The translations under genes and the position numbers were made by a program. Positions 25,907 to 35,959 of a DNA stretch of 64,000 nt are shown here, one piece after another (position 1 is the stretch's first letter; each line of letters begins with the position of its first letter). The notes beneath the pieces were generated by a model that searched no databases, was not told the origin of the DNA, and was given only the letters and a program-made list of their open reading frames with translations. Source of the stretch: Chamaelirium japonicum (Eukaryota > Streptophyta > Magnoliopsida > Liliales > Melanthiaceae); the NCBI GenBank assembly GCA_947650365.1, contig CANTAL010000202.1:310001-374000 (forward strand), written 5' to 3'.

Positions 25907-25911
25907 GGGAA
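25907..25911. repeat. target-site duplication, left
   Basis: GGGAA, repeated directly at 35955-35959. It lies in spacer 2 just past the type B fragment; other copies of the spacer have a single GGGAAAACCC here. Confidence 0.95.
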
Positions 25912-27253
25912 TGTTAGAATTGGTGAGGTCTATAGCTCGTAAAAACCTAGTGTTTAGCTTTGTATGGTTGATAGTATAGGAATGCATATTGGTACGTACC
26001 TTAGTACGTGTTCTGATTACAGAACAGAGAGCCATGACTACATGGTAATCCACTTGAGTGGGAGACTCAATGGATTGGTCCCATGTAACCTAAATACGTT
26101 CGCAGCTCTGATTAGGGTTGGTCGCCCTATCAGGATAAGCTGTTGGGATGACAGAGCGTGGGTGTCTCCACCACGGTCATTACCAGGCACAGTGTCTGTG
26201 GCCGAACGGAACCAACACGGTGCACAGATCGGTGAGCAGACACCGGTGCACTAAACCGTGTTTCTGCTTAGGGTAAAACGATCCTAAACCCTGAGGAGCC
26301 ATGTCTGGTGGACTAACCAGTTGTGTGGTGCTTTGGCGCACCAATGTGTGAGGATCCGGATGCAGTGATCCAAAACCACGGTGTACTGGGTTACCCGGCT
26401 GGCGTTGCATCAGCATGTCACTCCTGCAGGCTATCCACACCCCTAACGGGAGGTGCGTTCCTTGGTCTGACCTACGTCGTATTAAACCCTGGCCAGGTGG
26501 TCATCAGTTGGACTGATGACGGATCCGGTTGCTCGTCAGAGTAATCGGAGGTACGATGTATGTGGTCAACCTGGAAGGAACCGAGTCATATGAGCACTCG
26601 AGTCTGACGGTATTCTCCACTGCTCGAGTTGCATCATGGCACCAGTGGAGGGACAACGAGTTTACCATACTAAGCGGAGAGCAGGGGTATGTGGGAGAAC
26701 ATAGTAAGTCCGGGGGGATTGGAGTGCAGCCTGCGTCGCACTCTGGGTGGCTACGCAGGTTAACTCGAACTCAGAGGATCGATGGTACACTCGGGTAGTG
26801 TGTCGATCGAGTCTGAGTTGGAAGCCATGAACCCTGGTCCCTGAAGGTTCCACCTTATCGACATTATGTATGGTTCTTATACCATCTCCTCGAAACACAG
26901 AACGTAGTTAGAGGAAGCGAGAAGTCCAAGCATACGCTCCGTGAGTGCTTCGCACTAGTGCACGGTAGATGCGTAGCTACGTGTGTGCACTAAGGGGAAA
27001 CCCTAGGTTAGTGCAGAGACGCATGTAGCAATTCCTTGCCATAAGTGGACTTTGCCACATGGGTGCGATGCACCGGGACATGTTGCGAGTTGACTAGTTG
27101 ACTTCACTAGGGGCACCCTACGGGAACCTCAGAGAATAGTGAAATCACTGGTGCACTTCACTTATGTGTGCTTTGCAAAGTCTCGTACACGAGGAACGGC
27201 CAACTAGTGGCATAAGGGCGTTTTGGTCATACCATGCGCCACTATGCACTAAG

Positions 27254-27296
27254 GGGGCCGGCCCAAAGTGTTGAGAGACTGGTCAAGGCCGGCCCC
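27254..27296. repeat. GC-rich inverted repeat in 5' LTR
   Basis: GGGGCCGGCC (27254-27263) and GGCCGGCCCC (27287-27296), 10-bp perfect arms around 23 bases; present at 34968-35010 in the 3' LTR. It lies about 180 bp before the TATA box. Confidence 0.75.
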
Positions 27297-27476
27297 ATTA
27301 GTTTCGGGAGGTTGTTGCCTCCGATGAAGGGGCCGGTTATGAGGCGCAGAAAACGGGCTGGTTTTGACCGTTTTCGAAAACAAGGAAATGATAGAGATAA
27401 AGAAGAGATATATAGGGATAAGGTTTGAATCAATCATCCTTATCCATACTGTCCTTATCCATATGGATAGGCCGGC

Positions 27477-27485
27477 TATATATAT
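27477..27485 (+). promoter_or_regulatory. TATA box in 5' LTR
   Basis: TATATATAT follows GGCCGGC and precedes a GA-rich stretch, about 760 bp before the LTR end. It is the best TATA candidate for the retroelement's Pol II promoter; transcription would begin shortly downstream. Confidence 0.6.
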
Positions 27486-28242
27486 GAGAAGGAGAGAGAG
27501 GGTGCACGAAATTAATAGAGCCATGCAAGCCCTAGGGCCGGCCATGGCATGGGGAAACCCTAGCCGCCCCCTCTCCTCTCTTCGCATCTCCTTTCTCGTC
27601 TCTCTCTCTCTCGCTTGCGCCATTGGATGGCGACTCGTCTTCCTCACGTGGTGTTTCGTAGAAGGATAAGGCTCGTCGTATGGAGGCACTCAGAGATCCA
27701 TCGACGAGGTGCCGTGCATCGTGTGAGATCGGGTGAACTAGAAGGCGTCTCCCGCAACCTTTTGCTGTCCAGAATCTGCACAGAAATTCAACATTGTTTC
27801 TGCGATTCCGGGAGCTACAGAAGTCCAAACGACGTGAAACTTGTTGAAAAAGTTGCGTCTCGAAGTTGGCTACCTGCAGTCCAAATTTCAGCCCAATCGG
27901 AGTTCAGAGCAGAAAGTTATGGTCGTCGCACCGAATCTATGTCGAGCAGATCCGTAGCCCGTCTCCATCGACAAAGAAGAAATTTGTCGCGGTGAAAGAT
28001 TCCGCACGCAGGTATGATCTCTAACAAGTAGATCTAACATAATTAGAACATGCATACATGCTAGATTGTTCTTTTGCGTTAGATCGTCGTTAGGGGTTCG
28101 CGTAGATGCCATGCTAGTTTCATACACGCATATGTAGATCGTTTCGATGAAAATTTTGATATGTAACGCACACCTCTCACGGTCCTCGGACCTTCACTTT
28201 GCTTCCGCTGCGGGCCTCTACCATGGATTTATTTCCAACAAT

Positions 28243-28254
28243 TGGTATCAGAGC
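28243..28254 (+). promoter_or_regulatory. primer-binding site, initiator tRNA-Met
   Basis: TGGTATCAGAGC, complementary to the 3' end of plant initiator tRNA-Met and placed 2 bases after the 5' LTR, as needed to prime minus-strand DNA synthesis. Confidence 0.95.
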
Positions 28255-30053
28255 ACGCTAGTGGTGTGCGTTTCATGTTTTTCATGAAACCGTCATGTGC
28301 GCGCATGAATAGTATGTGCCGCCATCGGGGTTCTACGAGTAGATCATGCATAGTATATTTTGTATGTTCTACGAATCGTTCTTGCAGGGCGCCGCTTCTA
28401 AAATTATTCTGGATATGTGATTGCTTGCTACCGGGGGTCGGACCCCGTGTTAGCGATTTTGTCTGGATGTTTTTTCTTCTGTGTGTGGATAGATTTTAGA
28501 GCCATAGTCGGGCAAGAGGTGAAGATTTACCACCCTTGATTCTCAGGCTTTTGCTAGGTTTGTTTCCCTTTTCTTTCTAGGAAATTGTGTACGAACGAGC
28601 ACTTGCTCGAAGCGTACTAGATCTTTTTCGGTTACAGATTGAAGAGGAGGACTTGCCGTGGAGATCCACTACCGGGAAGATGAGCGGAACCTTGGAGGAC
28701 GATGACGATCCGGCGAAGCGTACACGTTGACGGCAAAGGGCAGAAAGCGTCAGGAGATCGTATACAGAGGCTTGCACCGGATCGAGAGCCTTGAGAAGGA
28801 GACAGAGAGCCTGCGCTGTGCCATTCAGGTTCAGGGGTCGGACCCTGAACTTGATTCAGTTATGTGCTTGTTTCTTTCAGTAGTTCTTTATATTTCAGTA
28901 GAGAACCCCGATGCGATAATTTGATTATCTGTGTTAGAGGGATGCCCTTTCCCCTCGGGTCCTAGCGACCTTATTAGGATAGGATTCCACTAGTGATGCC
29001 TATTATTTAATTGACCCTTGATGATAGCATGAATTCCTCACATTTGGTTATGCCCCCATTAGGTCAACACCCGATTAGTCGGGTGTGCCTATTTGGCAAG
29101 CATCGAAACCTAGAATAAGTTGGAATTCTACTATGATATCATTCGTCAAATTTATAAGCAAGGCGCCATGGTAGTGGAAGACCTTTCCTTTAAGTCTGAC
29201 CTTAGGTTAGGCTCCAGGGCATTAGTGTGATAGCCAAGTTTGCGAAGCATCGATGTTCTTGGGATATGTAATGTGACCCTTGAGTGGAGAAATCCACTTG
29301 AGGTAGGGACTATGATATTCCGAGAACAATTAATGCTTCGCGAAAGGCTTGAATGCTAGTGGGAGCACGGTATGACCAGGGTCTAGTGTATAGGTTGTCG
29401 TGACCTTAGTGTACACTCATACTTGCATTAAATAACCCTCAACTTTAATAAGGGATGTAAGAGAGGACTTTTAGAGATCCTCTGGCCTCCACGGCCAGTC
29501 GTTTTGTGTTTGGGTGGGGATGCATAACTTCACACCCCCTAGGGTGGGAGCTGTGTGTTTCCATGCCAAATTACTTAATGACCTCCCTAAGGATATGGCG
29601 ATTACGAGGCCAGGAGAGAAGGGCTTTTCATCCCACCCTAGTGGGGGCCGCATGAACTCCCGTGTCGTAATTGCTTAGGCTCGTGGGTAAGCATCCTAAG
29701 TGCACGTGAGGTATTCGTTGCGAAGACAACGGTGATCACGTGGTACTGGCCAAAAGATAACCATGGTCCATCAAAGCCCTTAGTTGGCAGATTTGGACTG
29801 GGTCAAGGAAAGGCCCGTGTAAGCGGATTGACGCTGCATGATGCCCCCTAGGGCAGGTGTAGTCGATTCTGAGATCTTACATACATGGTTAATTAATCCA
29901 TAGAGGTGTCTTCGCTTTGAGGGTAGCGCTGACATTTGGATATAATTAGCTTATTTTCAAAATCCATAAAATAAGTTTTCTTGCATTCATTTTCATTCAA
30001 CCATATAGTTCCCCTATCCGCTATCCCATAAGAGAACCAGTTATCGGGTCTCT
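28255..30053 (+). other. long retroelement leader, no recognisable gene
   Basis: About 1.8 kb between the primer-binding site and the first gag similarity. Around 28679-28870 two overlapping frames give an acidic stretch (GTLEDDDDPAKRTR) and a charged, possibly coiled-coil stretch (HRIESLEKETESLRCAIQ), which could be a decayed N-terminal reading frame; I do not recognise it. Two copies of GGGTCGGACCC occur at about 28435 and 28835. The rest reads as noncoding with stops in all frames. Confidence 0.5.
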
Positions 30054-30780
30054 AACTACGTAGAGTGGAAGCGCAATCTTTAGCTTATGCTTAGGGTAGT
30101 AAATGTACATTGGCATGCAATCTAAATATCCCTGTATTAGACCTAATGGGTCCAGATATTACTAGGGCACTAACTAGGGCATATAACGACTAGCAAGAGT
30201 CTAAGGAGATGTGCAAGTGCTATGTTATAGCAGACTTGCGGACAACTCTTTAGAAGCGAGTCAGAGATATGCCGGGTCTTCTCTAATAAAGTTTTACTTG
30301 CATAAGATATCTGCTAGGCGAAGTCAGTAGACTCATCGCTTATCCACCAAGATACTTGTCGGTACCAAGATGTCAGAGGGAATGCATGTTCGGGAACACA
30401 TCCTTGAGTTCCAGATCGAACTAGATTCCAAAGACATAGTACCAGATGACGAGGTGGTGGAAGACGTCTATCTTGCATCCCTGTCTGGAACCTTCGAAGG
30501 CGTTATCAGAGACTTTAGCTTTAACAAGTTAGAGATGATAAACACAGAACTTCTAAGGAGATTTCCAAGAGACAAAGGATGAGATCAAGATTAAAGGCAA
30601 TGCCTTTAGTGCTTAACCTAGGTCTTCTTTAGAAGAACCTAAGGGAATAACTTATAAGAGATCGAAAACTATTCTAGTGCAGAAACTGGTGTGGAATCCT
30701 AAGTCTGGTAACGCCAAGGACGGAAGTATTTCCGCTGTGGTGAGCATAGGGGGTATTTGAAGATTGAGTATGGCCTCAAG
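30054..30780 (+). pseudogene. gag remnant (copia type)
   Basis: Capsid-like protein of the retroelement, now broken across three frames. NYVEWKRNL is at 30054-30080. SKEMCKCYVIADLRTTL, from 30200, ends at a stop. A 70-codon open stretch at 30370-30582 begins MSEGMHVREHILEF and ends near NKLEMINTELLRRF. This order (EWK, then CYILAS-like, then MSEGT.VREH, then ELL) is that of plant copia gag. A degenerate zinc knuckle, KYFRCGEHRGY, lies at 30724-30756 and lacks the later Cys/His ligands. No intact protein can be made. Confidence 0.8.
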
Positions 30781-31292
30781 ATGTTAGGAGTTGAGTCGCT
30801 ATCTAGTAGCAGTTCTTATGCTTCTTGGAATGTAGACTTCGGGTCTACAGAGATTCAAGGAAAGCAGAAGGCTACTTTATAGTGAAGGAATCCTAACATA
30901 GGTACTGATGCCATAAGCCGCTGCGGAAGCTGTTAGATATGATTGTCTTAGTTTTTCCGAAACACGGATTTTGATCTTTAGAGATGTAGTTCTGTTTCCT
31001 CCTTGGTAAATGAAATTTTTAGTTTTAGACAGCACCGTTGGTGTGTATCTTAAACTGAATAGATAGCTTCATTACTAGAGGAATAGATCAGAATAATCTC
31101 TTTGTATTTAATCCTAATTCGGAAATAGATTTCATGACAGCTGTAGCGTCTAACTGAAATTCATCTAAATCCTTCGGAGAAGCTATCCCATTTGTGACCC
31201 CTCTGATTTAGATATTCTTCCTCAGATAAATTCAGAGGTAAAAGAAGGCCGATTTTCTGTTCACAGAATCATCGGAGATCCTTCTAACCTAT
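30781..31292 (+). pseudogene. expected protease region, not recognisable
   Basis: By position this should hold the aspartic protease between the zinc knuckle and integrase. I cannot find a DSGA-type active site in any frame and stops are frequent. It is called only from its place in the element. Confidence 0.4.
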
Positions 31293-31990
31293 GAGTGTAA
31301 TCTGGACGGCAGAATAACTAAAAGGGCCATGAAGGTATGGGAGTTAGTTAATTTTGACGTCTATGGTTCCAAGAGCGTCCAGACGAAGGAGTCTCTTCGA
31401 CTTATCGAGAAAATAAAAACCTATCGGATGGGTTCCATAGGATCCTGAGGGAGCATGGGATTAGCTCCCAGTTAAATGCTCCAAGGATGACACGTCAGAA
31501 TAAAGTCTCCGAGAGAAGGAATCAGACCCTGTTTGACATAGTCCGTAGTATGATGAATATTGCCAAGTGTACTACCCACCTTTTGGTGGGGTTGTACCTT
31601 AAAACAGTAGCTTATATCTGAAACTATCTCTTATCTAAATCAGTGCCTCGGACCTATAGAGAGCTATGGTCTAAGCGAAAGCTGACACTATAGTGTCTCG
31701 AGATATAGGGTTGTCCTGCACTTGTGCAAAAGGACAAGAGGGATGAGATGGAGATATAGTTTCAGGTATATCTGTTTGTAGGTTACCCTTAGGAGGCATA
31801 AGGTGGACTGTTTTATGATCTTGAGGTTAGGAAGGTAATCGTTTCTACGAATACCATCTACCTAGACCAGGATTATATTATAGACCATAAGTTTGCCGGT
31901 AAGGTAGTTCTGGGTGAACTACTGGGTACTGGTAGAGAGTGCGCATCTGAAAAACGTAGTGGGAGTAGATGATACAAGAAACTAGTATAC
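31293..31990 (+). pseudogene. integrase remnant with internal deletion
   Basis: ECNLDGRITKRAMKVWELVN followed by FDVYG (31293-31367) matches the end of the pre-integrase zinc region and start of the core (usually K.TK.PF ... LIHTDVCGP). Within about 80 bp the sequence reaches RIKSPREG / QNKVSERRNQTLFDIVRSMM (about 31495-31560), the part after the last catalytic region. Most of the core is therefore missing. The C-terminal part is recognisable as LKTVAYI, LSKSVPRTYRELWSK, FVGYP and FYDLEVRKVIVSTNTIYLDQ. Several stops and frame changes occur. Confidence 0.8.
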
Positions 31991-32015
31991 CAGGTATTGT
32001 AGAAACAATTCACTT

Positions 32016-32278
32016 TTGTACCACCACCACTTCGTCGTTGTGGGACCATCAGAGCTCCTGAAAGATGCTATGGAGAAACTTTGATAGTTAATCCAGAGTT
32101 TCAGGAGGATGATCCTTAGAGCTACGAAGAAGTAGTGGGAGCTTCCTTTGAACCACCACCACCTCATCGTTGTGGGACCCTCAGAGCTCCTGAAAGATAC
32201 TATGGAGAGACTTTGATAGTTAATCCAGAGTTTCAGGAGGATGACCCCTAGAGCTACGAAGAAGTAGTGGGAGCTTCC
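32016..32278 (+). repeat. 132-bp tandem duplication in the integrase-RT linker
   Basis: Two copies, 32016-32147 and 32148-32278, at an offset of exactly 132 bp (44 codons). Both encode a PPP...RCGT-RAPERYYGETL... stretch followed by NPEFQEDDP, a stop, and SYEEVVGAS in the same frame. This is the region just upstream of reverse transcriptase in copia elements. The copies differ by a handful of bases and share the stop codon, so the stop predates the duplication. Confidence 0.85.
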
Positions 32279-32396
32279 GACAGCTCTTACTGACAAAAGA
32301 CCATGGAGACAAATTTGCATCAATGTCCCTTGAAACAGTCTTGACACTTATAGCACTATCACCCTTCAGGGTGTAGAAGGTGTATTAGAAGAGCAC

Positions 32397-32960
32397 CCGA
32401 TTAAGACTTAAGTGGCTAGATTAGTTGCCAAAAGAGAAGGGATTGACTATGTCAAAACCATCTCACTGGTAGCTATGCCTAAGTCTATTTCGGATCCTCT
32501 TAATCCATCGCAGCCCATTATAGTTGGGAGATCTGGTTGATGGATGTCAAGACAGTTATTCCCTAACGGGAATTTGGAAAGGACATATGGATGAGTAGCC
32601 CCAGGCTTTGTGTCAGTAGGTTAGGAAGATATGGAATGCAAGTTGCAACGGTCCATTTATGGACTGATGCAAGCATCCAAGTTGGAATATCTATTTTGAT
32701 CAAGGGAATCCGCTCATACGGATTTGATCAGAATGAGGATAAACCAAGATGGTACAGGAAAGGTGAAATAGCTACAAGGGTATATTTAGTACTTTACGTT
32801 AACGATATTCTACTGATTGAAAATGATGTAGGAATATTGTTTACGATAAAGGTTTGTAGTCATCACAATTCGATGTGAAAGACCCTAGTGAGGCGAGTTA
32901 TGCTCTGGGAATCAAGGTAACTCGAGATAACCAGAGCAAGATTCTCTTGCTGTCACAGGC
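32397..32960 (+). pseudogene. reverse transcriptase remnant
   Basis: VARLVAKREGIDYVKTISLV near 32410-32470 corresponds to the KARLVAKG..Q..GIDY...FSPVA motif with four residues missing after AK. MDVKT follows at about 32540. IYGL-Q-AS-like and SYGFDQNEDKP stretches lie near 32660-32750. The catalytic box reads LYVNDILLIENDVG (about 32793-32835), with N for the first catalytic D of YVDD. FDVKDPSEASYALGIKVTRD follows. Frame changes and stops interrupt it; the polymerase is not functional. Confidence 0.85.
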
Positions 32961-33199
32961 TACGCATGAAGATAAGATTCTAGCCAGATTCGGTTTACGA
33001 GGCTAGATATCTATTGCACAGCAGGAAGATGGGTCGGTTTCAGTCGAACCCGGGTCCAGATCTCTGGACCGATGTGAAGGGTATACTCAGAAATCCTCAT
33101 TAAGTAAGGATTGTGAGTTAGCTTGTACTTCATAGTTCCTGATATCGATTGGACACACAGGATCTGACTTTGGTGTCAGATGTGTGTACCAGAAAATCG

Positions 33200-33600
33200 A
33201 TTTCAGGGATTATTTTTATCTTGGGATTAGAAGCGGTAGTTGGTAGAGTGTGAAGCAAGTGCATCACAGACTCTACCACAGATGCTTAGCACGTTATTGC
33301 GTGCGAAGTAGTATATCAGGTGGTAAGGCTTAGGAAGTTCTTAGAGAACTTGGGACGCGTACCAGAGGCTCAGTTATCTGTTGTTACAACAGAAGAGCGG
33401 TAAGCAAGGTCCAAGGAGACTAGGCACCGCCGTGAGGGGAAACCCATCAAGTACAAACTCCACTTGATCTGACAGTTATAGGAGGAAATGCAAGTAGCGG
33501 TACTGAGGTGGAATCTACAGACAATGTTGCCAATTCCTTTAGGGAATTCCTGCAAAGGCTTTTGGGCAGCATGTAGAAGCTACAGAGCTCAACACCATTA
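33200..33600 (+). pseudogene. RNase H remnant
   Basis: Stretches such as YQVVRLRKFLENLG (near 33312), a KETRHRREGKPIKYKLHLI-like segment (near 33415-33470, matching the usual KEPRSH-KSKHI--KYHLIR) and VEATELN near the end correspond to the C-terminal RNase H of copia Pol. Stops and frameshifts are frequent. Confidence 0.75.
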
Positions 33601-33615
33601 TTCCTCGTTAGACCT

Positions 33616-33624
33616 AGTGGGAGA
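33616..33624 (+). promoter_or_regulatory. polypurine tract
   Basis: AGTGGGAGA, one base before the 3' LTR, where plus-strand DNA synthesis starts. The AGTGGGAGAT-TGTTAG junction is typical of plant copia elements. Confidence 0.88.
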
Positions 33625-33625
33625 T

Positions 33626-35954
33626 TGTTAGAATTGGTGAGGTCTATAGCTCGTAAAAACCTAGTGTTTAGCTTTGTATGGTTGATAGTATAGGAATGCA
33701 TATTGGTACGTACCTTAGTACGTGTTCTGATTACAGAACAGAGAGCCATGGCTACATGGTAATCCACTTGAGTGGGAGACTCAATGGATTGGTCCCATGT
33801 AACCTAAATACGTTCGCAGCTCTGATTAGGGTTGGTCGCCCTATCAGGATAAGCTGTTGGGATGATAGAGCGTGGGTGTCTCCACCACGGTCATTACCAG
33901 GCACAGTGTCTGTGGCCGAACGGAACCAACACGGTGCACAGATCGGTGAGCAGACACCGGTGCACTAAACCGTGTTTCTGCTTAGGGTAAAACGATCCTA
34001 AACCCTGAGGAGCCATGTCTGGTGGACTAACCAGTTGTGTGGTGCTTTGGCGCACCAATGTGTGAGGATCCGGATGCAGTGATCCAAAACCACGGTGTAC
34101 TGGGTTACCCGGCTGGCGTTGCATCAGCATGTCACTCCTGCAGGCTATCCACACCCCTAACGGGAGGTGCGTTCCTTGGTCTGACCTACGTCGTATTAAA
34201 CCCTGGCCAGGTGGTCATCAGTTGGACTGATGACGGATCCGGTTGCTTGTCAGAGTAATCGGAGGTACGATGTATGTGGTCAACCTGGAAGGAACCGAGT
34301 CATATGAGCACTCGAGTCTGACGGTATTCTCCACCGCTCGAGTTGCATCATGGCACCAGTGGAGGGACAGCGAGTTTACCATACTAAGCGGAGAGCAGGG
34401 GTATGTGGGAGAACATAGTAAGTCCGGGGGGATTGGAGTGCAGCCTGCGTCGCACTCTGGGTGGCTACGCAGGTTAACTCGAACTCAGAGGATCGATGGT
34501 ACACTCGGGTAGTGTGTCGATCGAGTCTGAGTTGGAAGCCATGAACCCTGGTCCCTGAAGGTTCCACCTTATCGACATTATGTATGGTTCTTATACCATC
34601 TCCTCGAAACACAGAACGTAGTTAGAGGAAGCGAGAAGTCCAAGCATACGCTCCGTGAGTGCTTCGCACTAGTGCACGGTAGATGCGTAGCTACGTGTGT
34701 GCACTAAGGGGAAACCCTAGGTTAGTGCAGAGACGCATGTAGCAATTCCTTGCCATAAGTGGACTTTGCCACATGGGTGCGATGCACCGGGACATGTTGC
34801 GAGTTGACTAGTTGACTTCACTAGGGGCACCCTACGGGAACCTCAGAGAATAGTGAAATCACTGGTGCACTTCACTTATGTGTGCTTTGCAAAGTCTCGT
34901 ACACGAGGAACGGCCAACTAGTGGCATAAGGGCGTTTTGGTCATACCATGCGCCACTATGCACTAAGGGGGCCGGCCCAAAGTGTTGAGAGACTGGTCAA
35001 GGCCGGCCCCATTAGTTTCGGGAGGTTGTTGCCTCCGATGAAGGGGCCGGTTATGAGGCGCAGAAAACGGGCTGGTTTTGACCGTTTTCGAAAACAAGGA
35101 AAGGATAGAGATAAAGAAGAGATATATAGGGATAAGGTTTGAATCAATCATCCTTATCCATACTGTCCTTATCCATATGGATAGGCCGGCTATATATATG
35201 AGAAGGAGAGAGAGGGTGCACGAAATTAATAGAGCCATGCAAGCCCTAGGGCCGGCCATGGCATGGGGAAACCCTAGCCGCCCCCTCTCCTCTCTTCGCA
35301 TCTCCTCTCTCGTCTCTCTCTCTCTCGCTTGCGCCATTGGATGGCGACTCGTCTTCCTCACGTGGTGTTTCGTAGAAGGAGAAGGCTCGTCGTATGGAGG
35401 CACTCAGAGATCCATCGACGAGGTGCCGTGCATCGTGTGAGATCGGGTGAACTAGAAGGCGTCTCCCGCAACCTTTTGCTGTCCAGAATCTGCACAGAAA
35501 TTCAACGTTGTTTCTGCGATTCCGGGAGCTACAGAAGTCCAAACGACGTGAAACTTGTTGAAAAAGTTGCGTCTCGAAGTTGGCTACCTGCAGTCCAAAT
35601 TTCAGCCCAATCGGAGTTCGGAGCAGAAAGTTATGGTCGTCGCACCGAATCTATGTCGAGCAGATCCGTAGCCCGTCTCCATCGACAAAGAAGAAATTTG
35701 TCGCGGTGAAAGATTCCGCACGCAGGTATGATCTCTAACAAGTAGATCTAACATAATTAGAACATGCATACATGCTAGATTATTCTTTTGCGTTAGATCG
35801 TCGTTAGGGGTTCGCGTAGATGCCATGCTAGTTTCATACACGCATATGTAGATCGTTTCGATGAAAATTTTGATATGTAACGCACACCTCTCACGGTCCT
35901 CGGACCTTCACTTTGCTTCCGCTGCGGGCCTCTACCATGGATTTATTTCCAACA
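33626..35954 (+). repeat. 3' LTR
   Basis: Same 2329 bp as the 5' LTR at a constant offset of 7714. Differences I found (5' then 3' LTR): ATGACTA/ATGGCTA, GATGACAG/GATGATAG, GCTCGTC/GCTTGTC, CACTGCT/CACCGCT, ACAACG/ACAGCG, AAATGA/AAAGGA, CCTTTC/CCTCTC, GGATAA/GGAGAA, CAACATT/CAACGTT, TTCAGAG/TTCGGAG, GATTGTT/GATTATT. Confidence 0.95.
35191..35199 (+). promoter_or_regulatory. TATA box in 3' LTR
   Basis: Identical to that of the 5' LTR. If active, it would read out into the right 5S array on the strand antisense to the 5S genes. Confidence 0.5.
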
Positions 35955-35959
35955 GGGAA
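35955..35959. repeat. target-site duplication, right
   Basis: GGGAA, matching 25907-25911. Five bases is the usual duplication length for plant LTR retrotransposons. Confidence 0.95.

Larger units (their letters stand above)
1..25911. repeat. left 5S rDNA array, three-unit higher-order repeat
   Basis: Tandem array in which each regular period of about 1.32 kb contains a full-length 5S gene, a type B 3' fragment and a type C internally deleted gene, all on the minus strand. Period starts measured at the full-length gene are 1221, 2961, 4279, 5597, 6916, 8537, 9854, 11666, 12982, 14301, 15918, 17236, 18060, 18885, 20201, 21512, 22829, 24141 and 25460. Several steps depart from 1.32 kb: 1740, 1621, 1812, 1617, 824 and 825 bp. 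They correspond to extra or lost units described separately. The block ends inside the spacer after a type B fragment, where a retrotransposon is inserted. Confidence 0.95.
25912..28240 (+). repeat. 5' LTR
   Basis: Starts TGTTAGAATTGG and ends TTCCAACA, giving the usual TG...CA ends. Length 2329 bp, equal to the 3' LTR, with about 11 single-base differences and no indels seen. No protein domain is recognised inside it. Confidence 0.95.
25912..35954 (+). mobile_element. non-autonomous Ty1/copia LTR retrotransposon
   Basis: 10043 bp with two 2329-bp LTRs, a primer-binding site, a polypurine tract and a decayed gag-pol. Integrase remnants (about 31293-31980) precede reverse transcriptase remnants (about 32400-32960), the order of Ty1/copia and not Ty3/gypsy. 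All coding parts carry stops and frameshifts and the integrase core is shortened, while the LTRs are nearly identical. This copy must have been mobilised by another element's proteins. It lies antiparallel to the 5S genes. Lineage within copia not determined; the 2.3-kb LTR is long for the group. Confidence 0.95.

Noticed and set aside
1..25911. CRISPR-like array because of regular repeats and palindromes
   Set aside because: Repeat units are kilobase-sized, the intervening sequences are homologous to one another, and the repeats contain 5S rRNA genes.
27249..27995. Possible proteins inside the LTR (up to 146 codons, duplicated at 34963-35709)
   Set aside because: Frames overlap on both strands around the promoter and leader, and the predicted peptides are low-complexity or Arg-rich with no recognised domain. 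LTRs of this type do not normally code for protein.
30370..30582. A free-standing 70-residue gene
   Set aside because: Its sequence matches the middle of copia gag and continues out of frame on both sides, so it is a fragment of the broken gag.
25912..35954. A Cassandra-type element (LTRs carrying a 5S promoter) because it sits in 5S DNA
   Set aside because: I find no 5S-like sequence within the LTRs, the LTRs are far longer, and the element carries gag-pol remnants.
25912..35954. Ty3/gypsy classification
   Set aside because: Integrase remnants come before reverse transcriptase, and the YVND box and linker motifs are of copia type.
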